A DNA stretch of 64,000 nucleotides, taken from positions 91,258,022 through 91,322,021 of the forward strand of contig CM072513.1 of the NCBI GenBank assembly GCA_036898135.1, in the 5' to 3' direction. The DNA comes from Oncomelania hupensis (lineage: Eukaryota > Mollusca > Gastropoda > Littorinimorpha > Pomatiopsidae). Below, piece after piece: positions 53,144 through 58,100 of the stretch. Both the position numbers and the translations under genes were made by a program. Position 1 is the first letter of the stretch, and each line of letters starts with the position of its first letter. The notes under the pieces were generated by a model, which was not told where the DNA came from, did no database searches, and saw only the letters and a program-made list of their open reading frames with translations.

Positions 53144-54580
53144 TCACCCAAGTGATTTATCTACTAAAAATAGAAACATAAAAAAAATAAATAACTATCA
53201 AAACTACTGAACTCGTTAACTAAGAGTAGTATAATAATAATAACAATAATAATAATATAATAACAATAGTGGATTATCAAAGATGTCGAGTTCGACATAT
53301 GAATTTATTTTGGATGGGTGTTAACAAATTGTTATACTGCAATGATTTGCAAAAGAGCTTTACATTTAAAAAAAACCTAGAAGCGCAAAGCCCATGTGAC
53401 TCACATGCTCCTTATGGAACTAGCAATATTTAACATGAAAATGAGTGCCCAGAAATAACAAAATAAAACAGTGGCATTAAAAAGCAAAATAATACCGACT
53501 TTTGATCCCTCTTGACTTTAACCTCTGCCTCCAAAATACTCAATTACCATCAAATAAGCTACTGCAAAAATTGAATTATGCCCCAAAAATTGTGACTTTG
53601 GGATGACCTTGACTTTCAATGACCTTGACCTTGGGACGACCTCGACTTTCACATGACCTCTCAAATAATCCAATGATGTTGCATAATATGGGTTAAATAA
53701 ACAGTCATTCCACTGTACGATGACCTATATTTTGTGTATGTTTTTTCAAGGTCTAAAATTACGATCTTCAAGATCAATGATGAAATGGAACACATAGCAA
53801 GATCAATCTATCATCTCTAAATACAACAAGTTGGACTCTCATAAACTCTCTCATAGTTTAGGATCAAGGTTACTTCAAAATACCTATACTGACCAACTTT
53901 AAACAGCTCCAGTAGCCTTGACCTTGGAGTGAATTGACCAATTATGTATACTAAGTATGTCTCATTGATATCTGCTATACTGTAAACCAAAGAATCATAC
54001 GTTCAATATTAATATAACTGAGACAAAAGTGAAATTTTGTGAAAAAATTGTCATTTTTAGACTAACATTTGTTGACCCTGTGACCTTGATCTTGAAGTCA
54101 TTCATTCAATGACCATTTATGAGGTCTCATGGGTATACACACTCTTACCAAGTTTGGTTGTGATAGTTAAAATTGGTTCGGAGATATTAATCCATTAGCA
54201 AGTTTTTCACAAAGGACAGACGGACGGGAAGACAATTTATAAAAAAAGAAAAAAAAATTTTTTTTGGACTATTCAGGATTCATCTTGCACAGATTTGCAA
54301 AATCTTGAATTTTTTTTTATTGAGAGGGGTATGTGTGTGGGGGGGGGGGAGGGGAGGGGGAGGTGTGGAGGGAAGAGAGGGAGGAAAGGGGAGGGGCGGA
54401 TACATAAGTCTCAAGGCCACCCACATCACCTCTGGTAACAACAACAACGCACCGTTACCGGTCCAAATGTAAAAATCTACTGGTTTCAGCTTTTCAGTCT
54501 CAACTTTCAGCTTACCTTCTGCCTTTTCTGGTGTCAAATTTTCCTTGTCTTTCGGAGGTCGTACGTTCTCAAAATGCCAC
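17865..54580 (-). CDS. MIS18BP1: MIS18-binding protein 1 / KNL2 homologue (SANTA, CENP-C-like and SANT domains), 5' end missing
   Basis: Centromere licensing factor that recruits the Mis18 complex and HJURP-type chaperones to load CENP-A. Exons in transcription order: 54580-54516, 43523-41945, 41700-41654, 39568-39422, 38500-38335, 37401-37274, 34816-34723, 33840-33326, 32662-32454, 29967-28895, 26858-26689, 24671-24517, 21443-21256, 19107-19038, 18020-17865 (stop TAA at 17867-17865). Every junction is GT-AG and all phases join, giving 4762 coding bases, about 1587 residues. Order of domains: a long low-complexity Ser/Lys/Asp-rich N-terminal part, SANTA near residues 645-742, a CENP-C-like motif near 930-950, SANT/Myb near 1335-1370, then the GTLKRRRELRAF block, the KTP block, the YRMKKAKR block and an acidic EDEDYYYSD end, all in the order known for vertebrate M18BP1. 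The first exon is phase-2 at its start, so coding exon(s) lie upstream and were not recognised. Introns hold most of the mobile DNA of the window. Confidence 0.9.
18353..18632 (-). mobile_element. RTE-like LINE 3' fragment
   Basis: Starts on the plus strand with a short TATCC tail and matches the last about 270 bases of the LINE coding region, with small indels. It lies in the last MIS18BP1 intron. Confidence 0.85.
19445..19640 (+). mobile_element. Compact tRNA-SINE with L2-like tail
   Basis: Box A GATAGCTCAGCGGTCAGAGG, box B GGTTCGAATCC, then directly the tail CCAGCGCCTTGAGAAGCTC and GTGCGCTATATAAG, ended by TTTC repeats. The full element is under 200 bases. The tail resembles the 3' end of L2-group LINEs, suggesting mobilisation by such an enzyme. 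Confidence 0.75.
19664..20255. repeat. 60-bp minisatellite, about ten copies
   Basis: Ten near-identical 60-base units containing GCAGTGAAAGACATAGATGT lie in tandem in a MIS18BP1 intron. Because 60 is a multiple of three, long open frames with a 20-residue period appear on the minus strand. They have no codon or splice support. Confidence 0.97.
20328..21238. repeat. TGTAT/TGTAC pentamer-like array
   Basis: Roughly 900 bases built from TGTATTGTACTGT and TGTTGCATTG words, with a short non-repetitive break at 21057-21090. It lies immediately downstream, in transcription order, of the MIS18BP1 exon 21443-21256. Confidence 0.95.
21463..22277. repeat. ATACA-type array, complementary to the neighbouring array
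   Basis: About 800 bases made of ACAATACCATACACTAC and CATAGTTAATACAAT words. Its strand composition is the reverse complement of the 20328-21238 array (TGTAT against ATACA), so the two form a very large imperfect inverted repeat around one exon. Confidence 0.93.
22477..23285. mobile_element. pogo/Tigger-type element remnant
   Basis: TA-flanked (22475-22476 and 23286-23287). Ends read CAATAAAACCTTCGG and, inverted, CAGTAAAACCTCCG. Inside at 22738-22920 is a short frame (FALSRGLSDLADTMSGVQSD) that could be a transposase C-terminal remnant; this last point is weak. Confidence 0.7.
23297..23345. repeat. AAT microsatellite
   Basis: About 16 AAT units next to the right end of the pogo-type remnant. 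Confidence 0.95.
23362..24421. mobile_element. Old TIR element (CAGGCATGGGAAT family), copy 1
   Basis: Left end AAGGCATGGGAATTGT, right end inverted CAGGCGTGGGAATTGTCC. No target duplication is visible. It belongs with the element at 24831-25829, whose ends are nearly the same. Confidence 0.5.
24831..25829. mobile_element. Old TIR element (CAGGCATGGGAAT family), copy 2
   Basis: Left end CAGGGATGGGAAT, right end inverted CAGGCATGGGAATTGTACG. It contains a minus-strand RTE-like LINE tail at 25212-25317 and an A-rich run at 25441-25500. Target duplication is not clear (ACCATT against CATGAT). Confidence 0.55.
25212..25317 (-). mobile_element. RTE-like LINE 3' tail, about 105 bases
   Basis: TATCC repeats followed by the terminal LINE sequence (CCCGTAACTCGGAGGTCGTA), inside the TIR element 24831-25829. 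Confidence 0.85.
26430..26672 (+). mobile_element. SINE body with L2-like tail next to a splice donor
   Basis: Shares TTCCCAGGATTGTGCTCAGT and the tail CTTGAGCTGGAAAAGCGCTA with the SINE at 36449-36897. Its tail end is about 15 bases from the 5' splice site of the MIS18BP1 SANT exon. Confidence 0.75.
26689..29967 (-). CDS. MIS18BP1: SANT/Myb-domain exons of MIS18BP1
   Basis: Exon 29967-28895 (1073 bases) codes for a charged, low-complexity region and ends in LWTSEEMLKLSK, the first helix of a SANT/Myb domain. Exon 26858-26689 completes it with ARDLISSNEPHYWEAVCHYI and GTRTAQECSAFCLQ, so the three-helix Trp-containing fold is split by one intron after 'SK'. In M18BP1 the SANT domain follows the SANTA domain in the C-terminal half, as here. 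The GTAA donor at 26688-26687 lies only about 15 bases from a SINE (26430-26672) in the following intron. Confidence 0.9.
26900..28890. other. MIS18BP1 intron, nothing recognised
   Basis: Intron between the two SANT exons. AT-rich, with CAA repeats near 28570. No transposon ends, exon pairs or RNA gene were recognised. Confidence 0.6.
30084..32345 (+). mobile_element. Repeat rich in nuclear-receptor half-sites, interrupted copy
   Basis: 30084-30425 and about 31575-32345 match the copy at 53375-54305 in order and orientation (CCCATGTGACTCA, AACATGAAAATGAGTGCCCA, later GGTTGTGATAG and GGACTAT). It contains many TGACCTTGACCTT words, i.e. TCAAGGTCA on the other strand. A CA array (30431-30460) and a hAT-like element (30933-31568) interrupt it. 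Confidence 0.75.
30933..31568. mobile_element. hAT-like element with 6-bp target duplication AATATA
   Basis: Starts CAGTGATCGTCC, ends CATCCCTG, flanked by exact AATATA (30927-30932 and 31569-31574). A minus-strand frame near 31195-31060 contains KKQKSLFSFFARG, which resembles the basic QxSLxSFF start of many hAT transposases. The catalytic part is absent. Length is 636 bp. Confidence 0.8.
32454..33840 (-). CDS. MIS18BP1: Linker and CENP-C-like motif exons of MIS18BP1
   Basis: Exon 33840-33326 encodes a 171-residue basic, Ser/Lys-rich linker. Exon 32662-32454 encodes a CENP-C-like (CENPC-k) motif: TRSGRRVIPRLAKWAGQYIQ. The spacing R-SGR-x-V-x-P-x-L-x-x-W matches the nucleosome-binding motif of CENP-C and of KNL2/M18BP1 in plants and non-eutherian vertebrates, where it contacts the CENP-A tail and the H2A-H2B acidic patch. 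The acceptor chosen (AG at 32664-32663) is the one that keeps phase with the preceding exon; a nearby AG at 32651-32650 would put the motif out of frame. Confidence 0.88.
32958..32997. repeat. CAT microsatellite
   Basis: About 13 CAT units in a MIS18BP1 intron. A longer degenerate CATCA/ACACTGACCACCTCAA repeat follows to about 33290. Confidence 0.9.
33894..34300. mobile_element. MITE with about 45-bp inverted ends
   Basis: Left GGATCTTTCGGAAGCAAGCA and right, inverted, GGATCTTTTGGAAGCGAGTG, continuing to TGATTCCGC on both sides. It begins about 50 bases upstream of the acceptor of exon 33840-33326. Target duplication is unclear; TA lies one base outside both ends. Confidence 0.75.
34723..38500 (-). 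CDS. MIS18BP1: SANTA-domain exons of MIS18BP1 (three exons)
   Basis: Exons 38500-38335, 37401-37274 and 34816-34723 together encode the SANTA domain. Exon one ends with MTSWSLQPVPHFKGVRLEGK. Exon two has YYWLSSIIVERVSNRMLKSV followed by SGTLYNLVGK. Exon three has GFSKELANMFAYGFPPDWKT. The pattern W..L, LEGK, W.SS.I..R......SG..Y.L.G and FP..W is the SANTA signature of M18BP1/KNL2 proteins, a fold that helps centromere targeting together with the CENP-C-like motif. Phases are 2, 1 and 2 at the successive donors and rejoin without a stop. Confidence 0.92.
35098..35235 (+). mobile_element. SINE body fragment
   Basis: Matches the middle of the 36449-36897 SINE (TGAGTGCCAGC, TACCCAGGATGTTGCTAAGT, AAGGCAGCAAGCTGG). 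A C-run follows at about 35336-35354. Confidence 0.55.
35637..36104. mobile_element. hAT-like element with 6-bp target duplication ATAGAA
   Basis: Ends CAGTGGTGTTCC and, inverted, CAGTGATGTCCC. Exact ATAGAA on both sides (35631-35636, 36105-36110). Length is 468 bp, no coding remnant seen. Nested in the solo LTR. Confidence 0.85.
36449..36897 (+). mobile_element. Full-length tRNA-SINE with L2-like tail
   Basis: tRNA-like head with box A (GGTGGCCTAATGATTAGAGC) and box B (AAGTTCGAGCCC), a central TCCTTGGGAAAGACACTTTA region, a long body and the tail CAGCGCCTTGAGCAGTTCTT...AAAGCTCTAT ending in AAT repeats. Several truncated relatives occur in the window. Nested in the solo LTR. Confidence 0.8.
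37560..37985. repeat. 25-bp minisatellite, about 17 copies
   Basis: Tandem units of TACATTATCATCATTATCAA plus CAATC, in the intron before the second SANTA exon. The period is not a multiple of three, so all three frames look alike. Confidence 0.95.
38829..38868. repeat. AAT microsatellite with SINE-like tail
   Basis: About 14 AAT units followed by TATATAACGCTTTTTCC, resembling an L2-type 3' end. Confidence 0.7.
39593..40112. mobile_element. hAT-like element with TTTTG target duplication
   Basis: Ends CAGGGATGTTGC and ACGACATCCCTG. TTTTG flanks both ends (5 bp, or 6 bp with one mismatch). The interior has several CGGC/GCCG palindromic words. It begins 25 bases from exon 39568-39422, in the acceptor-side intron. 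Confidence 0.7.
40218..40357. repeat. GGA, GAA and CAA arrays in series
   Basis: (GGA)n 40225-40275, (GAA)n 40276-40321, (CAA)n 40324-40357. Three trinucleotide arrays that differ by single-base changes lie head to tail. Confidence 0.95.
41945..43523 (-). CDS. MIS18BP1: Large disordered-region exon of MIS18BP1
   Basis: A 1579-base exon, open throughout, bounded by a TTTGCAG acceptor and a GTAA donor. The encoded 526 residues are rich in Ser, Asn, Lys, Asp and Thr, with many SP/TP-like and basic segments (for example KSRREITPIVKYSPQ) and no folded domain that I recognise. This fits the long, poorly conserved and phosphorylation-rich N-terminal region of M18BP1 proteins. The two small exons 41700-41654 and 39568-39422 continue the frame toward the SANTA domain. 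Confidence 0.85.
43820..45091 (+). mobile_element. L2/CR1-group LINE, first part (RT, broken)
   Basis: Reverse transcriptase blocks in order: KQAVVTPLFKK, NYRPVSNVSFISKILEKVV, YQSAYKKNHSC, LLDLNAVFDTLDHHILLERL, a GVPQGS-like region destroyed by a long T run (44318-44340), YTDD in place of YADD, then SRLDYCNSVLAG and LHWLPV. Several frame changes make it non-functional. It is cut at 45091 by a hAT-like element and resumes at 52815. Confidence 0.85.
45912..47411 (+). CDS. pogo/Tigger/Jerky-type DDE transposase
   Basis: Cut-and-paste transposase acting on the element ends. The 499-residue frame has an N-terminal psq-type helix-turn-helix (about residues 30-75: MNEALEAIQNGLSIRKAAYQ...LNRESLRRH), a CENPB-type DNA-binding region (FDDKEENELVDYIITCSKLG) and a DDE_1 catalytic domain. 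Acidic residues: Asp210 in SLDETG, Asp319 in LLMDNHESH and Asp355 in LQPLDFSVFGPFK, spaced as in the pogo group. A short Asn run (CAA/AAC repeat) at 46309-46325 is an in-frame microsatellite. The frame stops at TGA 47409-47411 directly after an A8 run, in a Pro/Ser-rich tail. The true start could differ; upstream splicing is not excluded. All catalytic residues are intact. Confidence 0.92.
   Translation: MQEYYVERRRCYLKYDVLSDFQDGSALPQKGLWKEPTTSQMNEALEAIQNGLSIRKAAYQFNLNRESLRRHSIQKKANPNYQPKPFHDTCGSRRIFDDKEENELVDYIITCSKLGFPLDGQTIRKLAYQFACRNNNNNVPHAWHETQLAGKDWLMSFLKRNISLSYRIPEAVSLAHARSFTAENVRSFFTKLQELYERLGLTPDRIFSLDETGLTTSQKPQKVVAKTGSLQISQLVSHERGQHVTLLVIVNAIGNAAPPCLIFPRKKFLPTMVTGAPPGTKGMCHSSGYMTTELFLECLQHIVKYAHCSPTRNVVLLMDNHESHLSLDAVDFCKEQGIVVLTFPPHCTHRLQPLDFSVFGPFKTAYNKACNAWMCNHPNQPMTFHNVAGVVRHAYPKAFTMANITAGFKSTGISPLDPDVFDDSDFLASPSCGPATDTGHERTDVDDDPVAPPTQPTTNERHRLPSPFHPQPGDAPLTTSPPPPPTASEQPQSSNEEKK
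47408..47743 (+). CDS. Basic C-terminal extension of the transposase in the -1 frame
   Basis: The ATG overlaps the transposase stop (ATGA). The frame begins PPRCESRKRGRPPGR and has TDTPEKELLAAA, a tail type seen in relatives of this transposase, followed by Lys/Arg/Gln repeats (KKTQNKGTQKK). It therefore looks like transposase C-terminus displaced by -1 at the A8 run (47401-47408), by mutation, sequencing error or programmed slippage. Downstream of 47562 the real continuation is more likely the next frame. Confidence 0.65.
   Translation: MIRPYHIPPRCESRKRGRPPGRCAIMTDTPEKELLAAARQKKTQNKGTQKKMRRTERKKLRRKEHKKLRRKHHLPDDDFLIHVRQSQLLLSKQDGTKVKPYSLVAQEGDSV
47545..48282 (+). CDS. Papain-like cysteine protease region, herpesvirus-tegument (peptidase C76)-like
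   Basis: This frame is open from 47545 to the TAA after VM at 48282. It has no ATG before 47746. It contains further GTQK repeats in register with the preceding frame, then GWHQGQTIFLSCSRGRQCVA, with a QC pair (Cys codon 47737-47739) at the start of a helix-like segment, later DALYRGI and NALYIFDSHSR with Asp 48109 and His 48115 two residues apart. Gln-x-Cys or Gln-Cys near the N-terminus and Asp-x-His late are the catalytic pattern of C76 deubiquitinases. Because the Cys precedes the only ATG, a functional enzyme needs fusion to the upstream frame. Function, substrate and activity are inference. No viral origin is claimed. Confidence 0.65.
   Translation, partial: RNTKKNEKNGTQKTEKKGTQKTQKKAPLARRRLPDSCATKPASVVKAGWHQGQTIFLSCSRGRQCVAMDVAAACHATIKPIEAWVTSDLNDIMLNGDALYRGIASNQPCNITGFLMVSDVPDCITAFNEKFSVATMPASYGIWMPDNKENSRSSLKSSLTRVQSPAAVIIMKETAIVLLKTHNALYIFDSHSRCDQGLPTSRGRAVLLSFASSDDLMDYFQNVIEQFDAAPFPYEITPILTAKVM
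48283..49296. other. 3' non-coding part of the pogo-type element
   Basis: AT-rich, several AATAAA-like sites, then the subterminal motif cluster (49060-49110) and the right inverted end. No ORF. Confidence 0.6.
49524..49607. repeat. TA dinucleotide array
   Basis: About 40 uninterrupted TA units within the hAT-like element. Confidence 0.97.
49659..51874 (-). mobile_element. Long solo LTR
   Basis: 2216 bp starting TGTCACG and ending GTGACA, with exact 5-bp duplication CTCTA on both sides (49654-49658, 51875-51879). Read on the minus strand it has a promoter-like CGGTATAAAACCGG (near 51545) and an AATAAA site near 49785, in the order of an LTR. No coding region or second LTR was recognised, so a solo LTR is the best reading. 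A SINE lies inside. Confidence 0.7.
50150..50397 (-). mobile_element. tRNA-derived SINE
   Basis: On the minus strand: GGGGCCGGGTAGCTCAGTTG, box B GGTTCGAATCCC, and a body ending in GAATTAATTCGCCAGATC. Acceptor ends do not pair, so not a tRNA gene. Confidence 0.75.
52815..53150 (+). mobile_element. L2/CR1-group LINE, second part (C-terminus and tail)
   Basis: Continues the LINE at 43820-45091: codes for KTVGDRSFSFQAPKVWNALP and ends RRSLCK-stop. The 3' UTR finishes TGCGTTGTATAAATGCAATT and ATT repeats, the usual L2-type 3' end. Confidence 0.85.
53375..54305 (+). mobile_element. Repeat rich in nuclear-receptor half-sites, second copy
   Basis: About 930 bases matching the interrupted copy at 30084-32345. 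It has at least five TGACCTTGA or CCTTGACCTTGG words. No ORF and no transposon ends were recognised. G-rich microsatellite follows at 54330-54390. Confidence 0.75.
54516..54580 (-). CDS. MIS18BP1: Most upstream recognised MIS18BP1 exon
   Basis: A 65-base exon with an AG acceptor after TTTTC and a GTAAG donor. It codes for WHFENVRPPKDKENLTPEKA in one frame. Its donor phase (1) matches the acceptor phase of the large exon starting at 43523, so joining makes a continuous frame across an 11-kb intron. No homology is strong enough in 21 residues to prove membership; phase and splice signals are the support. The incoming phase is 2, so a further upstream exon is required. Confidence 0.55.
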
Positions 54581-55174
54581 CTGAAAACAAAACAAACTTT
54601 TTATACTGATGAGGCACAGATGAGGAATATTTTAACCACCCCCAATTTGTTAAAATTATTGTTAGATCCACCTCCCTCAGTCACTTCAAGATATCTCGTC
54701 CACTGCAGCCTTCAAGCATAGCTTTAGTTTTTATTTTATTGCTCTTATATAGCCCTTTAAACTGTAAAGGTCTACATCCACACCTGACTATTATTTTTGC
54801 AATCGATAGAGATGCTGGAGAAAATAAGACCTGCCAAATTTGACTGCTCAAATATGTTATGTTACAGAGTTATTGAGCTCCAAAATCAGCATTTTTGCCT
54901 GGGCTTTCAAAAGCAAATAGCAAAAGATGTGACCTCCCAAGGTTACAGACATTTGAGGGGCACGTGAAAAGGTGCTCATCTTGAATGATGTCACCCCCGG
55001 AAATGTTTTTAAAAAATGAAGCAAAATGGTGCAATTTGGCGCTATGGGAGCATAAAATTTCACAGTTTTATGTTCAATTTTACTCTCAATCTTTCACTAT
55101 TTTTGGATGGTGGACACACTAAAGACAGAAAATACATGGTAGAGTCAGATAAAAAGTTCAGTAGCATTCTGTGC

Positions 55175-58100
55175 TCTGTGGGTTCGGGCAAATAGAATAG
55201 ACCCAACGTTTCCCAGCGTGTCGTAAGAGGCGACTAACAGGGGTGATGTTAGCACGGCATCACTGGGCGAAAGTCTTCTACACAGAAGTCACCGGCCAGG
55301 GCGGAGGAACCTCACGTTACTACAGGTTCAACGACCACGTGCTCAGGGCCAAGGCGAGCCACACTGTATTCGTGGATTTTGGCTGTGGCCAACAGCCTGG
55401 AGAGGATTGGGCCCTGCCAGGTCTTTTTTTTGCCCAAGACACAACACATGATGAGGCTATCCACTAATTCCATGCCGGATCGGTCGTCGCCCGGCTACAC
55501 AAGGACCGCGCCTTCCGTTGGCCACCAGGACGGAGGTGAAAAGTATGCTACTGATGGACAAATTAGCAAGATCCGCACGAGAAACAACATCGTCATAGGA
55601 ACCTGGAATGTCAGGACCCTAACTGCGGAAGGAAAATTAGAAGAACTGGCCCACGAGCTGGACCACTATCGATGGAACGTTCTAGGTATCAGCGAACTGC
55701 GCTGGAAAGGCCTAGGTGAAACAACGACTGACAAAGGCCACAAGCTCTATTTCAGCGGTAGAGATGACAGGCACGAACATGGCGTTGGATTCTTGGTCCA
55801 CAAGAACATTCTAGCCACTGTCATGGGTTGCCGCCCAGTCTCCAGTAGACTCATTACCATCCGTCTGAGAGCAACCCCTTTCAACATTACCATCATCCAG
55901 GCCTATGCTCCAACATCAGACTATGAAGACAGCGAAGTGGAGGATTTTTATGAAAATATACAGGCGGCCCTTGACCAAGTGCCGAAGAAGGACATAGTCA
56001 TAGTGCAAGGCGACTGGAATGCCAAGGTTGGCCAAGATGCGCACCACAACTGGGGAGACACATGCGGACCCCACTGCAACAACGAGACAAATGACAGGGG
56101 TCTGAGGCTATTGGAGTTTGCCAGATACAACAATCTGGTACTGGCAAACACGCTTGGTCTCCACAAAAAATCCAGACGATGGACATGGCACAGTCCCGGC
56201 GGGGAGCATCACAACCAGATCGACTACATCATGGTCAAGAAACGCTTCAGATCAAGCATCAACATTGGCAGGACACGCACTTTTCCAGGAGCAGACATTG
56301 GAAGTGACCACGATCTCGTGATGATGTCTTTCCGGCTCCATTTGAAGAGAGTAAATACAGCAAAGTGCACTAGGCTGAAGTTCGACCTGGACAAACTGCA
56401 AGACCCGGAGGTGGCAAAAATATTTCAGGCCACAATTGGAGGGAAATTTGCACCACTGCTTATTTTTGGGGCAGGCGAAGTAGATGTCAACACCATGACC
56501 AATACCTTCAACTCAGCTGTAACAGATGCCGCCACTGAGATCCTTGGCAAACACCGACCAAAGAAGAAGCCGTGGATCACACCTGAACTTTTGGATCTTT
56601 GTGATAAACGAAGAGAGTTAAAAAAGAAAAAGAACACCTCACAGGGAGCTGATGTCTACCGAAAAATCAACAATGACATCCGAAAAGGCATGCGCACAGC
56701 AAAGGAGAACTGGATAGAAGATCAATGCCAGGAAATAGAGAACAATCTGAACAAGAACAACAGCAAGAAGGCCTACCAGACTGTGAAGCGGCTGACAAGT
56801 GTTAAACAGCCCAAAGTCTCCACTATCCAAAGCAAGTCTGGCATTTGCCTTACAGAAGAACAAGAAGTCTTGGACAGATGGACAGAGTACTGCTCTGACC
56901 TTTACAACCATACACCAAATGGAGACCCATCAGTTCTAGCATGTCCCGAGAGCAGAGAAGAAGAAGAAATCCTCCCAATTCTCCGGGAAGAAGTTGAGGC
57001 AGCAGTGCAATCGCTGAAGAAAGGGAAGTCAGCGGGAGTGGACAACATACCATTACCAGCGGAACTGCTACAAGCAGGAGGAGAAGCGATGACTGATGCT
57101 CTCACCATTATCTGTAACAAGATCTGGCAGAGTGGGGAATGGCCTACACCATGGACCCAGTCGCTTGTTATCACTCTTCCCAAAAAAGGTAACCTTCAGG
57201 AGTGTGAAAATTACCGCACCATCAGCCTCATCAGCCATTCCAGCAAGGTCCTCCTGAAAATAATACTCAACAGGTTGAAACCACAAGCTGAACAAATCAT
57301 AGCTGAAGAACAAGCAGGATTCATGGCAGGGCGAAGTACCACTGAACAGATTTTCAACCTCAGAATAATCTGTGAGAAATACCTACAGCACCAACAACAT
57401 CTATATCATGTGTTCATAGACTTCAAGAAGGCATTTGACCGAGTCTGGCATGCAGCTCTATGGGCAACCATGAAAGTGTACAACATCAGCCCTAAAATTA
57501 TAGAAGTCATCAAAAGCCTGTATGACAAGGCTACCAGTGCAGTCCTCCATAACAGCGTCATCGGGAACTGGTTCAGAACAACAATCGGTGTGCGTCAAGG
57601 ATGCCTACTCTCCCCAACACTCTTCAACATCTTCCTAGAGCGCATCATGTCAGATGCTCTTGCAGATCACGAAGGCACAGTCAGCATAGGGGGCAGAGCA
57701 ATCTCCAATCTTCGTTTTGCGGATGATATTGATGGATTGGCTGGAGAGGAACAAGAACTTGAACAGCTTGTACAGAGGCTTGACACCACCTCCAGAGCTT
57801 ATGGAATGGAAATAAGTGCAGAGAAGACCAAAATGATGACCAACAACACCAATGGCATCAACACGGACATCAAAGTACAAGGCCAATCCCTCAACACAGT
57901 GCACAGCTTCAAATATTTAGGAGCCATTGTGTCAGACAATGGGTCTCGACAGGAAGTCCTCTCCAGGATCGCACAAACAACTGCTGCCCTGACAAGGTTG
58001 AAGCCCATTTGGAAAGACAGAACCATCAGTCTACATTCCAAAGTAAGACTGCTGCGCTCTCTGGTCATCTCCATCTTCCTATATGCTTGCGAAGCATGGA

